A stretch of 31,983 nt of DNA from an uncultured Clostridia bacterium (GTDB lineage Bacteria; Bacillota; Clostridia; Peptostreptococcales; Anaerovoracaceae): contig CAKQOE010000029.1 of assembly GCA_934255545.1 (NCBI GenBank), positions 1 through 31,983 of the forward strand, written 5' to 3'. The notes below the pieces were generated by a model. It searched no databases. It was given only the letters and a program-made list of their open reading frames with translations, and had not been told where the DNA came from. Within the stretch, counting starts at the first letter, position 1. Each line of letters begins with the position of its first letter. This document shows, one piece after another, positions 7,060-15,509 of the stretch. The translations under genes were made by a program, and so were the position numbers.

Positions 7060-8199
7060 ATGGAAATCAGTATGGTTGAAGATAATAATGTTTTTTTGAA
7101 GTCTGCGGGGCGTGGGGCCGCGGGCGGGAGCCGGCGGCCGGTGGTGGTATTTTGTATCATGTTTGCTGCTCTAGCTGCTGCGGCAGCCGCAAATCTCAGG
7201 ATCGGAAGCGTTGACGCTTCGTGGTCGCAGATAGCGGATGTTATTACGGGCCGTGACGACAGCGGGCTTATTTACAATATAATAATGGAGCTCAGGATAC
7301 CGCGCATGTGCGCAGCCGCGCTTCTCGGCGGAGCCCTGGCCGTTTCAGGATTCCTGCTGCAGACGTATTTCAGCAACCCTATAGCAGGCCCGTTCGTGCT
7401 CGGCATATCATCAGGCTCAAAAATGGCGGTAGCCGCCGTAATGATAATATTTTCAGGAATGGCAGGCACAGGCGCCCGCCGGGCGGGCGTAAATTCGGCC
7501 GCAGACGCAATGAACGCGATATTTGCATCAGCGCGCCACATGTCTTCGGCGCTGCTTATCATAGCCGCCTTTGCAGGAGCAATGCTTTCGATGTTCCTCA
7601 TACTTCTCATATCAAGAGTCATGCAGAATATGTACATGCTGATAGTCGGCGGCATCATGATAGGATATATATGCACCGCTGTTACAGATTTCATGGTGAC
7701 ATTTGCAGACGACTCAAATATAGTAAATCTGCATAACTGGTCAGTAGGAAGCTTTTCAGGAATCACATGGGATAATGTAAATGTCATAGCAGTCGTGGTG
7801 ATACCTGCGGTACTGCTCGTATTTATGATGTCAAAACAGATAGGCGCATTTCTGCTCGGAGAAGACTATGCAAGGAGCATGGGCGTAGACCCCGGAAGAT
7901 TCAAGGCAGCAGTGATACTGCTTTCAAGCCTGCTTTCTGCGTGTGTTACATCGTATGCAGGTCCGGTGTCGTTTGTGGGGATAGCCGTACCGCATATAGT
8001 AAGGCGGACGCTTGGAACTGCGAGACCGATACTCGTCATACCGGCGTGTTTTTTGTGCGGAGCGGTATTCTGCCTGGGATGCGACCTGCTTGCAAGGACC
8101 GCGTTTGCTCCGTCTGAAGTGAATATAAGCTCTGTTACGGCTGTTTTCGGTGCCCCTGTGGTTCTTTATGTGATTATAAAAAAACGAAGAGGCCAGTAG
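7060..8199 (+). CDS. FecCD-family ABC transporter permease
   Basis: 379 residues, a polytopic permease of the BtuC/FecCD family. After a charged N-terminus it has about ten hydrophobic segments from residue 28 on. Family signatures are visible: RIPRMCAAALLGGALAVSGF near residue 80, the loop GEDYARSMGVDP that contacts the ATPase near residue 268, and GPVSFVGIAVPHIVRRTLG near residue 303. It forms the channel for the ligand brought by the upstream lipoprotein. The start is uncertain: ATG 7060 has no clear ribosome site and overlaps a TATAAT-like sequence; ATG 7072 is an alternative and would remove four residues. The N-terminal 25 residues (rich in Gly and Arg) are longer than usual. Confidence 0.9.
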   Translation: MEISMVEDNNVFLKSAGRGAAGGSRRPVVVFCIMFAALAAAAAANLRIGSVDASWSQIADVITGRDDSGLIYNIIMELRIPRMCAAALLGGALAVSGFLLQTYFSNPIAGPFVLGISSGSKMAVAAVMIIFSGMAGTGARRAGVNSAADAMNAIFASARHMSSALLIIAAFAGAMLSMFLILLISRVMQNMYMLIVGGIMIGYICTAVTDFMVTFADDSNIVNLHNWSVGSFSGITWDNVNVIAVVVIPAVLLVFMMSKQIGAFLLGEDYARSMGVDPGRFKAAVILLSSLLSACVTSYAGPVSFVGIAVPHIVRRTLGTARPILVIPACFLCGAVFCLGCDLLARTAFAPSEVNISSVTAVFGAPVVLYVIIKKRRGQ

Positions 8200-8238
8200 C
8201 TGCTGCATACAGGCAGGACTTATCCTAAGGAGTAAAAA

Positions 8239-9084
8239 ATGTCAGAAAATATATTATATGACAATGATAATATTTTTACCGCAGAAGACCTGAGCGTAGG
8301 GTATGAAAAAACTCATAAAGGACGCATGACGGACCTGAAGCGCAGCCGGACAGGATGCAGTGCGGCTGCAGTTGTTTCAGGTATAAATATAAAAATAACG
8401 CGCGGCAAGACAGTATGCCTTATAGGACCCAACGGCTCAGGCAAGACGACAGCGCTTAAAACGATGACCGGGCAGCTGCGCGAGCTGGGCGGCAGCATGT
8501 CCATATGCGGCAGACCGCTTTCGGGGATGTCGGAAAAAGAGCGCGCAAAGTATATATCGGTAGTTTTAACTGAAAAAATATCACCTGAGCTCATGACATG
8601 CAGAGATATCGTAAGCATGGGCCGCTACCCGTATACAGGTCGTATGGGGCTGCTCAGGAGCGAGGACCGCGCAAAGGTAGATGAAGCGCTTGAGATGGTA
8701 AACGCTTCAGATATAGCGGACAGGCAGTTCAGCATGACGAGCGACGGCCAGCGCCAGCGCATAATGCTTGCGCGCGCCATATGCCAGGAATCAGCGCTAA
8801 TAGTGCTTGACGAGCCGACATCGTTTCTTGATATAAGGTATAAACTGGAAATACTTACAGTCCTTAAAAAGCTCGCGCGTGAGCGAGGCACGGGCGTGCT
8901 CATGTCAGTACACGAGCTTGAGCTTGCGCGCGCCGCAGCAGACTACGTTATATGCTTCAAAAACGGAAGAGTATTTGCAGAGGGCGCGCCTGATGAAATA
9001 TTTGATGACAGGCTTATATCTGAGCTGTACGGTCTGGATATGAACAGCTATGATGAATGCTTCAGAAATGTTAATATAATGTAG
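8239..9084 (+). CDS. FecE/BtuD-type ABC transporter ATP-binding protein
   Basis: 281 residues. Walker A is GPNGSGKTT (about residues 63-71), the signature is TSDGQRQR (variant of LSGGQ, common in FecE-like proteins of Clostridia), and Walker B is ALIVLDEPTSFLD, followed by the switch histidine in SVHELELA. The Q-loop region contains LTEKISPELMTCRDIVSMGRYPYTG, whose YPYTG segment is typical of siderophore/heme/cobalamin importers. An unusual insert of about 20 basic residues (HKGRMTDLKRSRTG) lies between the first strand and Walker A. A good AAGGAG site lies 40 bases after the permease stop. It powers uptake by the permease and lipoprotein encoded upstream. Confidence 0.9.
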   Translation: MSENILYDNDNIFTAEDLSVGYEKTHKGRMTDLKRSRTGCSAAAVVSGINIKITRGKTVCLIGPNGSGKTTALKTMTGQLRELGGSMSICGRPLSGMSEKERAKYISVVLTEKISPELMTCRDIVSMGRYPYTGRMGLLRSEDRAKVDEALEMVNASDIADRQFSMTSDGQRQRIMLARAICQESALIVLDEPTSFLDIRYKLEILTVLKKLARERGTGVLMSVHELELARAAADYVICFKNGRVFAEGAPDEIFDDRLISELYGLDMNSYDECFRNVNIM

Positions 9085-9113
9085 AGAAATTTACTGTTTA
9101 TGCACGGAAGAAG

Positions 9114-9154
9114 CAGCGCCCCGAGCGCTGTTATGCACGCCGCAGGGAGCGGCG
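9114..9154. repeat. Pair of small GC hairpins
   Basis: CAGCGC-CCCGA-GCGCTG at 9114-9130, then CGCCGC-AGGGA-GCGGCG at 9138-9154. They follow the ATPase stop codon; there is no T run, so they are more likely REP-like or mRNA-stabilising structures than a classical terminator. Confidence 0.5.
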
Positions 9155-9218
9155 CGTTCAGATATGTTAATATATTATTATTGCAGAAGTTTTATGAGAG
9201 ATGTATTAGGAAAGATTT

Positions 9219-10157
9219 ATGGAAATTTATGTAATATTACACCAGATGGTACAGCTTTTTATTATGATGGGGCTGGGTTATCTGCTGTATAAGGTTAAGA
9301 TAATAGATGCCGGATTCAACAAAAAGATGACGAGATTCGTGCTCGACTTCACGCTGCCGCTTATGGTACTGGCGTCAGTGCTTGAGCAGCCTGCAGACAG
9401 GGACTACGGAGTCGTGGCTGAGATGATCGTCATATCGGCAGGCGTATATATAGTTCTGCCGCTGCTGGCGTTCGTTACAGTAAAATTCATGAGGATCCCG
9501 ATAGGGCAGCAGGGGATGTATATGATGATGCTGACATACGGAAATGTAGGCTTCATGGGTTTTCCTGTACTTAACGCGATATATGGCTCAACAGCAGTGT
9601 TTTATGCGGCTATACTCAATATAGTATTTAATGTGTCTGCCTTTTCTGCCGGAGTCGTCATGGTAAATTACGGGTGCGGCGGTGACGCCGCGGGAGGTGC
9701 GCCCAAGTTTAATTTCAGGAGCCTGCTTTCGCCCGGAACTGTTATTTCTGTTCTTTCGGTATTGATATATTTTTCCGGGATCATTTTTCCGGATGATATA
9801 GTGAGCGTATGCTCTTCGATTGGAAATATGACATCGCCGCTCGCAATGGTGATAATAGGTGCGACTCTGGCAACTATGGATGTTAAGTCGGTGTTTGACG
9901 ACTGGAGGATATATCCGTTCACGCTTGTGAAACAGATAGCTCTGCCGTTTGTGATGTGGGTCATAATGCGCGTTTTTATACACGACGATATGCTGCTTGG
10001 GATATGCACTGTGCTCATGATGATGCCTGTAGCCAATATATGCGTCATGCTTGCCAATATGCACGACCGTGATGAAAAGCTTGCAGCGAGGGGCGTTTTT
10101 ATCACTACGCTTTTTTCGATCGTAAGCGTGCCGGTGATGCTCTACTTTATGGTGTAG
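9219..10157 (+). CDS. AEC-family (auxin efflux carrier-like) transporter
   Basis: 312 residues with about ten hydrophobic segments and the two-halves layout of the AEC family. Signatures: GLGYLLYKVKIID near the N-terminus, FTLPLMVLASV, GNVGFMGFPVLNAIYG around residue 107, and MTSPLAMVIIGATLA near residue 205, which begins the second half. Bacterial members export or import small organic anions or amino acids (for instance malate or malonate); the substrate here cannot be read from sequence. The ribosome site is AGGAAAG. It stands alone between the ABC transporter and the recombinase gene. Confidence 0.85.
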   Translation: MEIYVILHQMVQLFIMMGLGYLLYKVKIIDAGFNKKMTRFVLDFTLPLMVLASVLEQPADRDYGVVAEMIVISAGVYIVLPLLAFVTVKFMRIPIGQQGMYMMMLTYGNVGFMGFPVLNAIYGSTAVFYAAILNIVFNVSAFSAGVVMVNYGCGGDAAGGAPKFNFRSLLSPGTVISVLSVLIYFSGIIFPDDIVSVCSSIGNMTSPLAMVIIGATLATMDVKSVFDDWRIYPFTLVKQIALPFVMWVIMRVFIHDDMLLGICTVLMMMPVANICVMLANMHDRDEKLAARGVFITTLFSIVSVPVMLYFMV

Positions 10158-10290
10158 ATCTGCGGATGCATGGTATAATTAAAAGATCTTAAAACTGTTT
10201 TTTGTTTAAAGCGCGGAAGCTCCCTGACAGATCCGTCTGACCGGGGCGGCGCGCAGTTATTGGGGAACGGCGGCCGGAGGACGCGGAGAT

Positions 10291-11253
10291 ATGGACGATA
10301 CATATATTGATTTATACATACACAGTCTTGAGACTGAGCAGAAAAAGTCTGTAAACACTCTCGAAGCGTACAGGAGAGATATAAAGGAATTTTACCGTTA
10401 TATGCGCGGAAACGGGGCGCGCGATGCGTCAGAGATCACGAATGCTGATATCGTAGCGTTTATGATGAAGCTTAAGGATGATGGGAAAAGCGGCTCGACT
10501 ATAAACAGGAAAATGGCGTCTCTGCGTTCTTATACAGCGTTTTTATGCCGTGAGGGCGTGCTTGACGCTGACCCTTGCAACAATATAAAAGCGCCGAAGG
10601 TAGCTAAAAAGGATGTGGATCATCTCACTGTTGAAGAGGTAGACGCGCTGCTCAGCCTGCCTGATGATTCGCCTAAGGGAGTGCGTGACAGAGCGATACT
10701 TGAGCTGTTGTACGGTACAGGTATAAGGGTGACTGAGGCTGCTGAGCTTAAGATGAACGATGTGAATTTCCGTATAGGATTCATAACGTGCAGCGGCGAG
10801 TTCGGCAAGGCGCGCATAATACCGCTCGGAAAGCCGTGCAGGTCAGCTCTGGAAAATTACCTTGAAAATGTAAGACCGACGATGAATGGCTCAAAGCATA
10901 AAAATGGCGGAACAAATGCTGAAAATACTGCAGCGAGCGGCGGCCCGGCCGCCGGAGACGCTTCGCTGTCAGAGGATGAGTATGTATTTGTGAACATGCG
11001 CGGTGAAAAGCTGACGCGCCAGGGGCTGTGGAAGATAGTTAAGAATTATGCAGATAAGGCGGTCATGGGCTACAGGCTTACGCCTCAGATACTCAGGAAC
11101 TCGTTTGCGGTGCATATGATACAGAACGGTGCGGATCTTAAGTCCATACAGGAGCTTATGGGGTATGAGGATGCGGCAGCTGTGCAGATATATCTGAGTG
11201 TTACTAAAAACAGGATAAAGGAAGTTTATGACAGGACGCATCCGCGCGCGTGA
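10291..11253 (+). CDS. XerC/XerD-like tyrosine recombinase with substituted active-site residues
   Basis: 320 residues. An N-terminal SAM-like core-binding domain (residues 1-90) is followed by the catalytic domain. Arg I is R146 (GTGIRVTEA), a lysine is present in the beta-hairpin (GEFGKARIIPL), Arg II is R269 and the nucleophile is Y301 (VQIYLSV). The usual HxxRHSF box reads Q266-I-L-R269-N-S-F, and the usual LGH box reads M-G-Y292, so two conserved His positions are Gln and Tyr. A low-complexity insert of about 30 residues (residues 200-230, Gly/Ala/Asn-rich) sits in the catalytic domain. It could be a chromosome-dimer recombinase that has drifted, or one with altered activity. Nothing around it resembles a phage or integron. 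Confidence 0.75.
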   Translation: MDDTYIDLYIHSLETEQKKSVNTLEAYRRDIKEFYRYMRGNGARDASEITNADIVAFMMKLKDDGKSGSTINRKMASLRSYTAFLCREGVLDADPCNNIKAPKVAKKDVDHLTVEEVDALLSLPDDSPKGVRDRAILELLYGTGIRVTEAAELKMNDVNFRIGFITCSGEFGKARIIPLGKPCRSALENYLENVRPTMNGSKHKNGGTNAENTAASGGPAAGDASLSEDEYVFVNMRGEKLTRQGLWKIVKNYADKAVMGYRLTPQILRNSFAVHMIQNGADLKSIQELMGYEDAAAVQIYLSVTKNRIKEVYDRTHPRA

Positions 11254-11340
11254 GCGGGCGGGGGTGGCGCCGGGCGGCGCCGGCCCTTTTGGGATGCGGG
11301 GGCCGGCGCGGCCGTATGGTGCGGCGGTGGCGCCGCGTAA
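11254..11340. repeat. GC-rich palindromic cluster after the recombinase gene
   Basis: Very GC-rich sequence with GGCGCC-GGGC-GGCGCC and further GGCCGG/CCGGCC and GGCGCC palindromes within 90 bases. It is likely to form strong hairpins after the recombinase stop codon. There is no T run at its end. Confidence 0.45.
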
Positions 11341-11539
11341 GGATAATATTCATTTATTTGAAAAAATACTTGCGTTTAATATATATTTATGGTAATGTAT
11401 TACGGTATGCGAACGTTCCGCTGTCATGGCGCGCACGGGGCGCGCACAGAAGATGAAAAACACATGAGAAACAAAGCCATGCGTGGCCGGATGCCTTCTG
11501 CTGCATGATAAGAGCGTTTTAGAAGAAAGAGGAAATAAA

Positions 11540-11887
11540 ATGAACATTATTGAAGCAATCGAACAGGATTATAAGAGATCAGACCTTCCGGAATTCGGCG
11601 TTGGTGATACTTTAAAGGTATACATCAAGATCAAGGAAGGAAACAAAGAAAGAGTTCAGATGTTCGAAGGTTTCGTTCTGAAGATCCAGAACGGCGGCCT
11701 CAGCCAGACTTTCACAGTAAGAAAGATCTCTTCAGGCGTTGGCGTTGAAAAGACTTTCCCTATGCACTCACCTGTTATCGAAAAGATCGAAGTAGTAAGA
11801 CACGGCAGCGTAAGACGTGCTAAGCTGAACTACATGAGATCAAGAACAGGTAAGGCTGCTAAGATCAAGTCTAAGGAAGCAAGATAA
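11540..11887 (+). CDS. rplS: 50S ribosomal protein L19
   Basis: 115 residues, the normal length for L19. The N-terminus MNIIEAIEQDYKRSDLPEFGVGDTLKVYIKIKEG and the C-terminus RRAKLNYMRSRTGKAAKIK are typical. L19 lies at the interface of the 30S and 50S subunits. I take the ATG at 11540, preceded by AGAGGAAA; an open frame reaches back to 11483 but would add a non-homologous N-terminus. In many bacteria rplS follows rpsP, rimM and trmD; here it stands alone behind the recombinase, with a leader of more than 100 bases and its own terminator. Codon use (GAA, AAG, GTT, AGA) is that of a highly expressed gene. Confidence 0.97.
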   Translation: MNIIEAIEQDYKRSDLPEFGVGDTLKVYIKIKEGNKERVQMFEGFVLKIQNGGLSQTFTVRKISSGVGVEKTFPMHSPVIEKIEVVRHGSVRRAKLNYMRSRTGKAAKIKSKEAR

Positions 11888-11929
11888 TTCAGAATTAAAT
11901 AAATTCCGAATAAAGATCCAGAAAAACCG

Positions 11930-11956
11930 AAAGGAGCCGGAAGGCTCCTTTTTTGT
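11930..11956 (+). terminator. Intrinsic terminator after rplS
   Basis: AGGAGCC-GGAA-GGCTCCT stem-loop followed by six T residues. Confidence 0.9.
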
Positions 11957-12021
11957 CGCGTTTTTTTGTGTATATTCCTGCGGTCTGCTGCATTTTGTTT
12001 AAATAGTGTAATGTTCCTCAG

Positions 12022-12055
12022 TCACATTAAATTTTTCTTAAGAAAAATTAATGTG
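12022..12055. promoter_or_regulatory. Long AT-rich palindrome upstream of the LtaS-like gene
   Basis: TCACATTAA and TTAATGTGA flank a nearly perfect inner repeat centred on CTTAAG (12037-12042); only one base is unpaired over 34 bases. It lies 30 bases before the -35 box at 12085. It could be an operator or a terminator-like hairpin readable in both directions. Confidence 0.5.
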
Positions 12056-12084
12056 ATAGAAATATGAATTTGTTGAAGTTTACG

Positions 12085-12112
12085 TTGACAATACGTTAAG
12101 AAAGTGTAAAAT
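12085..12112 (+). promoter_or_regulatory. Promoter of the LtaS-like gene
   Basis: TTGACA at 12085-12090, a 16-base spacer and TAAAAT at 12107-12112. The leader to the ATG is about 100 bases. Confidence 0.6.
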
Positions 12113-12220
12113 TACAATGTCTTTGAAAAGCCGTTTCAGGGCGGATGTTTTATCCGCATATTTTGAGGACTGCAGTTTCGTACACTGCGTGTCCGCAAAG
12201 CGGTCGGAGGTATTTTTGAT

Positions 12221-14401
12221 ATGAATATTAACAATGTAAAAGAAAAATTATCGGCGGTGCACAAAAAAATGTGTGCGGCTTCTGAAAAAGCAGATGCCTT
12301 TATAAAAAAGCTCGACAGGCATCCTGTGATATTTTGTGTGAGCGTTGCTCTTATCCTGTATCTTATAGTTGAAATGCTTTCAAGAAGATCAGTAGTTGAC
12401 GGTTTTGTTTATATGATAACAGATCCGGGAGTATTTCTGTATAATTCGCTTATCGTTATGCTTACGCTTTCGATAGCGTGGTTCTTCAGAAAAAAGAGAT
12501 TTATACTGGCATTTATATCTATATTGTGGATCGCGCTCGGACTTACAAACTGCGTGCTCCTCTCGAACAGGACTACGCCGTTGAACTTTATGGATTTCAG
12601 GACATTCATGGATGTAATGGGCATAGTTACAGTGTACTTTACGCCATTCCAGATAGCGCTTATGGTCATGCTTGCTGTTGCGCTCGTGGGACTTCTTGTA
12701 TTTATGTTCATAAAGGCGCCTAAGGAAAAGATAAGCAGAAAAAGAGCGTTTGCTACGTCTGCTACGATGTGCCTGCTTCTGTCAGTAGCTACGACTGCCT
12801 GCGTTTCTACAGGTTCGCTTGCTACGACATTCCACAACATCCATGATGCATATAAGCAGTACGGTTTTGCTTACTGCTTCGCGTGCAGCGTTGTTGACCG
12901 CGGCATATCCAAGCCGGATGATTATTCTCAGGAATCTGTTCAGGATATAGTTGACAGAGTAAACGAAAAGAGCGGGCTTTCCGGAAATTCCGCTGAGGTC
13001 ATAAAGTCTGAGAAGGCTACAAAGGAAACACCTAATATAGTCATACTTCAGCTTGAGTCGTTCTTTGATGTAAACCATCTGAAGAACGTTACATATTCAG
13101 AAGATCCGCTGCCTGTATTTACATCGCTTAAGGAGAATTACAGCTCAGGATACCTGCTCACGCCGTCATTTGGCGCAGGCACTGCAAATACTGAGTTTGA
13201 AGTGCTTACGGGAATGTCTATGGATTATTTCGGACCCGGCGAGTATCCTTATACGACTATAATGCGTGAGACTACGAGCGAGTCTGCCGCATATGACCTT
13301 AAGGACTACGGATATGCGACGCACGCTATACATGACCATACAGGCAAGTTCTACGGAAGATATCTTGTATATCCGGACCTGGGATTTGATTCATTCACTT
13401 CTGTAGAATACATGCAGAATATAGAGCGCAACCCGTTGAAGTGGGCTGACGACTCATGCCTTACAGGCGAGATAAAGAAGGCTATGGACTCTACGCCGCA
13501 GCAGGACTTTGTATTTGCTGTATCTGTACAGGGTCACGGAAAATATCCTGTCGATGAGCCTATAGACGATACTCAGACCATTACCGTAAACGGATTTAAT
13601 GAAGATGAGTCAGTAGGCTTTGAATATTACGTAAACCAGATACACCGGATGGATGAGTTCCTCGGAGAGCTTACAGACGAGCTTTCAAAGTCTGACGAGC
13701 CTACAGTCCTTATAGCTTACGGTGACCATCTGCCTAAGTTCAACATACAGGCTTCAGATCTTGAGAACAACAATATATATCAGACTGAATATGTGATGTG
13801 GAACAACTTCGGCATGCAGCAGGAGGATAAGGATCTTACATGCTATCAGCTTTATCCTCAGGTCATGAAGCTTCTGGGCATGTCAAACGGTGTCATGACC
13901 AAGTTCCAGCAGAACTGCGTCAATGATGATACATATTATAAAGACATGCGTACTCTTCAGTACGATATGCTTTACGGAAAATGCTATGCTTACGGCGGAA
14001 CAAAGCCTTTCCAAAAGACTAATATGAAGATGGGTATAGACCCTATCACGATATCTTCCGTAAGACGCGTAGGCGATTACGTATATGTAGACGGACAGAA
14101 CTTTACTGTTGCCAGCAAGATATTTATAAACGGTGACGAGTATGACACTTCGTTCATAAATTCAGGCGAGATATGTGCAGAAGAGTCTTCGTTCAGTGAT
14201 GGCGACCTGATAGAAGTAGTCCAGATGAGCAGCAAGAAGACTCACCTCAGCACGACAGGCCAGTATATCTGGCATGAGGGAGATACTATAACTCCTTATG
14301 TTGAGGACAACGTCGGAACGGGCACGAACTACGCTCTTACAGGCAAAGAGTCAGACGAAAGCATATCGTCTGATATAAATAAGGAAGAGAATGCGGTTTA
14401 G
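12221..14401 (+). CDS. LtaS-family phosphoglycerol transferase (sulfatase fold)
   Basis: 726 residues. Five hydrophobic segments lie between residues 35 and 215, then an extracellular sulfatase-fold domain from about residue 270. Metal and catalytic residues of the LtaS family are visible: E279 in LQLESFF, the likely nucleophile T321 in GTANTEF (as in S. aureus LtaS T300), GHGKYP, and D502/H503 in YGDHLPKF. This family moves glycerol phosphate from phosphatidylglycerol to lipoteichoic acid or other glycans at the outer membrane face. The C-terminal 110 residues (from about residue 610, ITISSVRRVGDYVYVDGQNFTVASKIFING) look like an added IPT/Ig-like domain, which S. aureus LtaS does not have. 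The charged N-terminal 30 residues are cytoplasmic. Substrate glycan unknown. Confidence 0.88.
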   Translation: MNINNVKEKLSAVHKKMCAASEKADAFIKKLDRHPVIFCVSVALILYLIVEMLSRRSVVDGFVYMITDPGVFLYNSLIVMLTLSIAWFFRKKRFILAFISILWIALGLTNCVLLSNRTTPLNFMDFRTFMDVMGIVTVYFTPFQIALMVMLAVALVGLLVFMFIKAPKEKISRKRAFATSATMCLLLSVATTACVSTGSLATTFHNIHDAYKQYGFAYCFACSVVDRGISKPDDYSQESVQDIVDRVNEKSGLSGNSAEVIKSEKATKETPNIVILQLESFFDVNHLKNVTYSEDPLPVFTSLKENYSSGYLLTPSFGAGTANTEFEVLTGMSMDYFGPGEYPYTTIMRETTSESAAYDLKDYGYATHAIHDHTGKFYGRYLVYPDLGFDSFTSVEYMQNIERNPLKWADDSCLTGEIKKAMDSTPQQDFVFAVSVQGHGKYPVDEPIDDTQTITVNGFNEDESVGFEYYVNQIHRMDEFLGELTDELSKSDEPTVLIAYGDHLPKFNIQASDLENNNIYQTEYVMWNNFGMQQEDKDLTCYQLYPQVMKLLGMSNGVMTKFQQNCVNDDTYYKDMRTLQYDMLYGKCYAYGGTKPFQKTNMKMGIDPITISSVRRVGDYVYVDGQNFTVASKIFINGDEYDTSFINSGEICAEESSFSDGDLIEVVQMSSKKTHLSTTGQYIWHEGDTITPYVEDNVGTGTNYALTGKESDESISSDINKEENAV

Positions 14402-14462
14402 CGTACAGCGCATCCCGTACATTTATCTGAAATATTAAATAAATACGATAAATTAAAATAAA

Positions 14463-14550
14463 AAACGGCTTTCGCGTCATTGTGATCTGATCCGGCTGGA
14501 TAACATACAGCCGGCAGGCAAGTGAATGCGGAAGCCGTTTTATTTTATAA
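14463..14550. terminator. Bidirectional terminator between convergent genes
   Basis: AAAACGGCTTTCGC pairs with GCGGAAGCCGTTTT, and CCGGCTG/CAGCCGG forms an inner hairpin. T runs at the right side and A runs at the left side allow it to end both the LtaS-like gene (plus) and the serine dehydratase operon (minus). Confidence 0.8.
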
Positions 14551-14566
14551 AAAATCAATATATCTG

Positions 14567-14583
14567 CGTGCGCCCGGCGCACG
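14567..14583. repeat. Small GC hairpin repeat
   Basis: CGTGCGCC-C-GGCGCACG, a perfect 8-bp stem. The same stem occurs at 1587-1603 inside the cobalamin riboswitch. Confidence 0.55.
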
Positions 14584-14631
14584 ATATCATTGTATATTCA
14601 AATGATTTAAAATTTATGCTATTTAAGCGCA

Positions 14632-15507
14632 TTACCATTCAGTACGCAGACTTTCAGCTATCCTGATGCCTGTAGGCGTTCCGGCCAGACCGCCGATGCC
14701 TGTTTCGCGCAAGTCAGTATGCATCATATCTCCGACTGCGCCCATGGCGTCTATGACTTCATCTGCAGGTATGCGCGACGTTATTCCGGCGAGAGCCATA
14801 TTTGCGGCGCTTATGGCATTTACAGCGCCGATGACGTTTCTTTTGACGCATGGAACTTCGACAAGGCCTGCAACAGGATCGCACACAAGGCCGAGAAGGT
14901 TTCCGAGCGCTATAGCGAAAGCGTGAGCGCATTCAGCGCCGGTGCCGCCCTTTATGTACGTAAGAGCGGCGGCAGCCATAGCGCTTGCAGTGCCGACCTC
15001 AGCCTGGCACCCGCCCTCCGCCCCCGAAACAGAAGCGCGCTCCGCAGTGACCTGCCCAAAACCTGCCGCAACATAAAGCGCGTCAGTTATCTGCGCCTCA
15101 GACGCCTCGCTGCGCCTGTAAAGCGGTATGAGCACTGCAGGCAGCACGCCGCAGCTTCCCGCAGTAGGCGCCGCAACTATACGCTTCATACAGGCGTTGC
15201 ACTCGGCAGTTTTAAGGGCTTCTTCTATAACATCTGTAAAATACGGGTCCCCTATAAGGCGTCCGGCCGCAGCCGCGTTTTTTATCTTTTCCGCGTCGCC
15301 GCCGACCATGCCGCTGTTTGAGCGGTCATCCGCCTTGTAATCCTCGCTTGTGGCGAGCATGACCTGCCACAGCTTTTTCATCTGCGCGTGAGAGGCTTCA
15401 AGAGAAAGCCCGCTCTCCTGCAGGTCGCTCAGACATACAGCCTCTGCGAGCGATATTTTTTTATCATCTGATGCCCTTAGCATCTGTTCTACGCTGCTGA
15501 AAGCCAT
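14632..15507 (-). CDS. sdaAA: L-serine dehydratase, alpha subunit ([4Fe-4S])
   Basis: 291 residues. With the beta subunit it converts L-serine to pyruvate and ammonia, using an oxygen-labile [4Fe-4S] cluster instead of PLP. The cluster ligand region is visible as CNACMKRIVAAPTAGSCGVLPAV (about residues 128-150), with further conserved segments EGGCQAEVGTASAMAAAAL and GLVCDPVAGLVEVPCVKRN. The length is normal for a separate alpha subunit. The ATG at 15507 lies two bases after the stop of the beta gene, so the two are translationally coupled in the order beta-alpha. Ammonia from serine connects loosely with the ammonium transporter encoded further right, though on the opposite strand. Confidence 0.95.
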   Translation of the reverse strand: MAFSSVEQMLRASDDKKISLAEAVCLSDLQESGLSLEASHAQMKKLWQVMLATSEDYKADDRSNSGMVGGDAEKIKNAAAAGRLIGDPYFTDVIEEALKTAECNACMKRIVAAPTAGSCGVLPAVLIPLYRRSEASEAQITDALYVAAGFGQVTAERASVSGAEGGCQAEVGTASAMAAAALTYIKGGTGAECAHAFAIALGNLLGLVCDPVAGLVEVPCVKRNVIGAVNAISAANMALAGITSRIPADEVIDAMGAVGDMMHTDLRETGIGGLAGTPTGIRIAESLRTEW

Positions 15508-15509
15508 AT

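Noticed and set aside
7272..7787. Minus-strand open frame of 171 codons within the permease gene
   Set aside because: It is the antisense shadow of a well-recognised FecCD permease; similar shadows occur in the AEC transporter, serine dehydratase and other genes.
11483..11539. N-terminal extension of ribosomal protein L19
   Set aside because: L19 proteins begin at the MNIIEAIEQ-type start, which has a good ribosome site at 11540.
11390..11539. Possible L19 leader autoregulatory RNA
   Set aside because: The leader is long enough, but I could not match conserved leader structures by eye.
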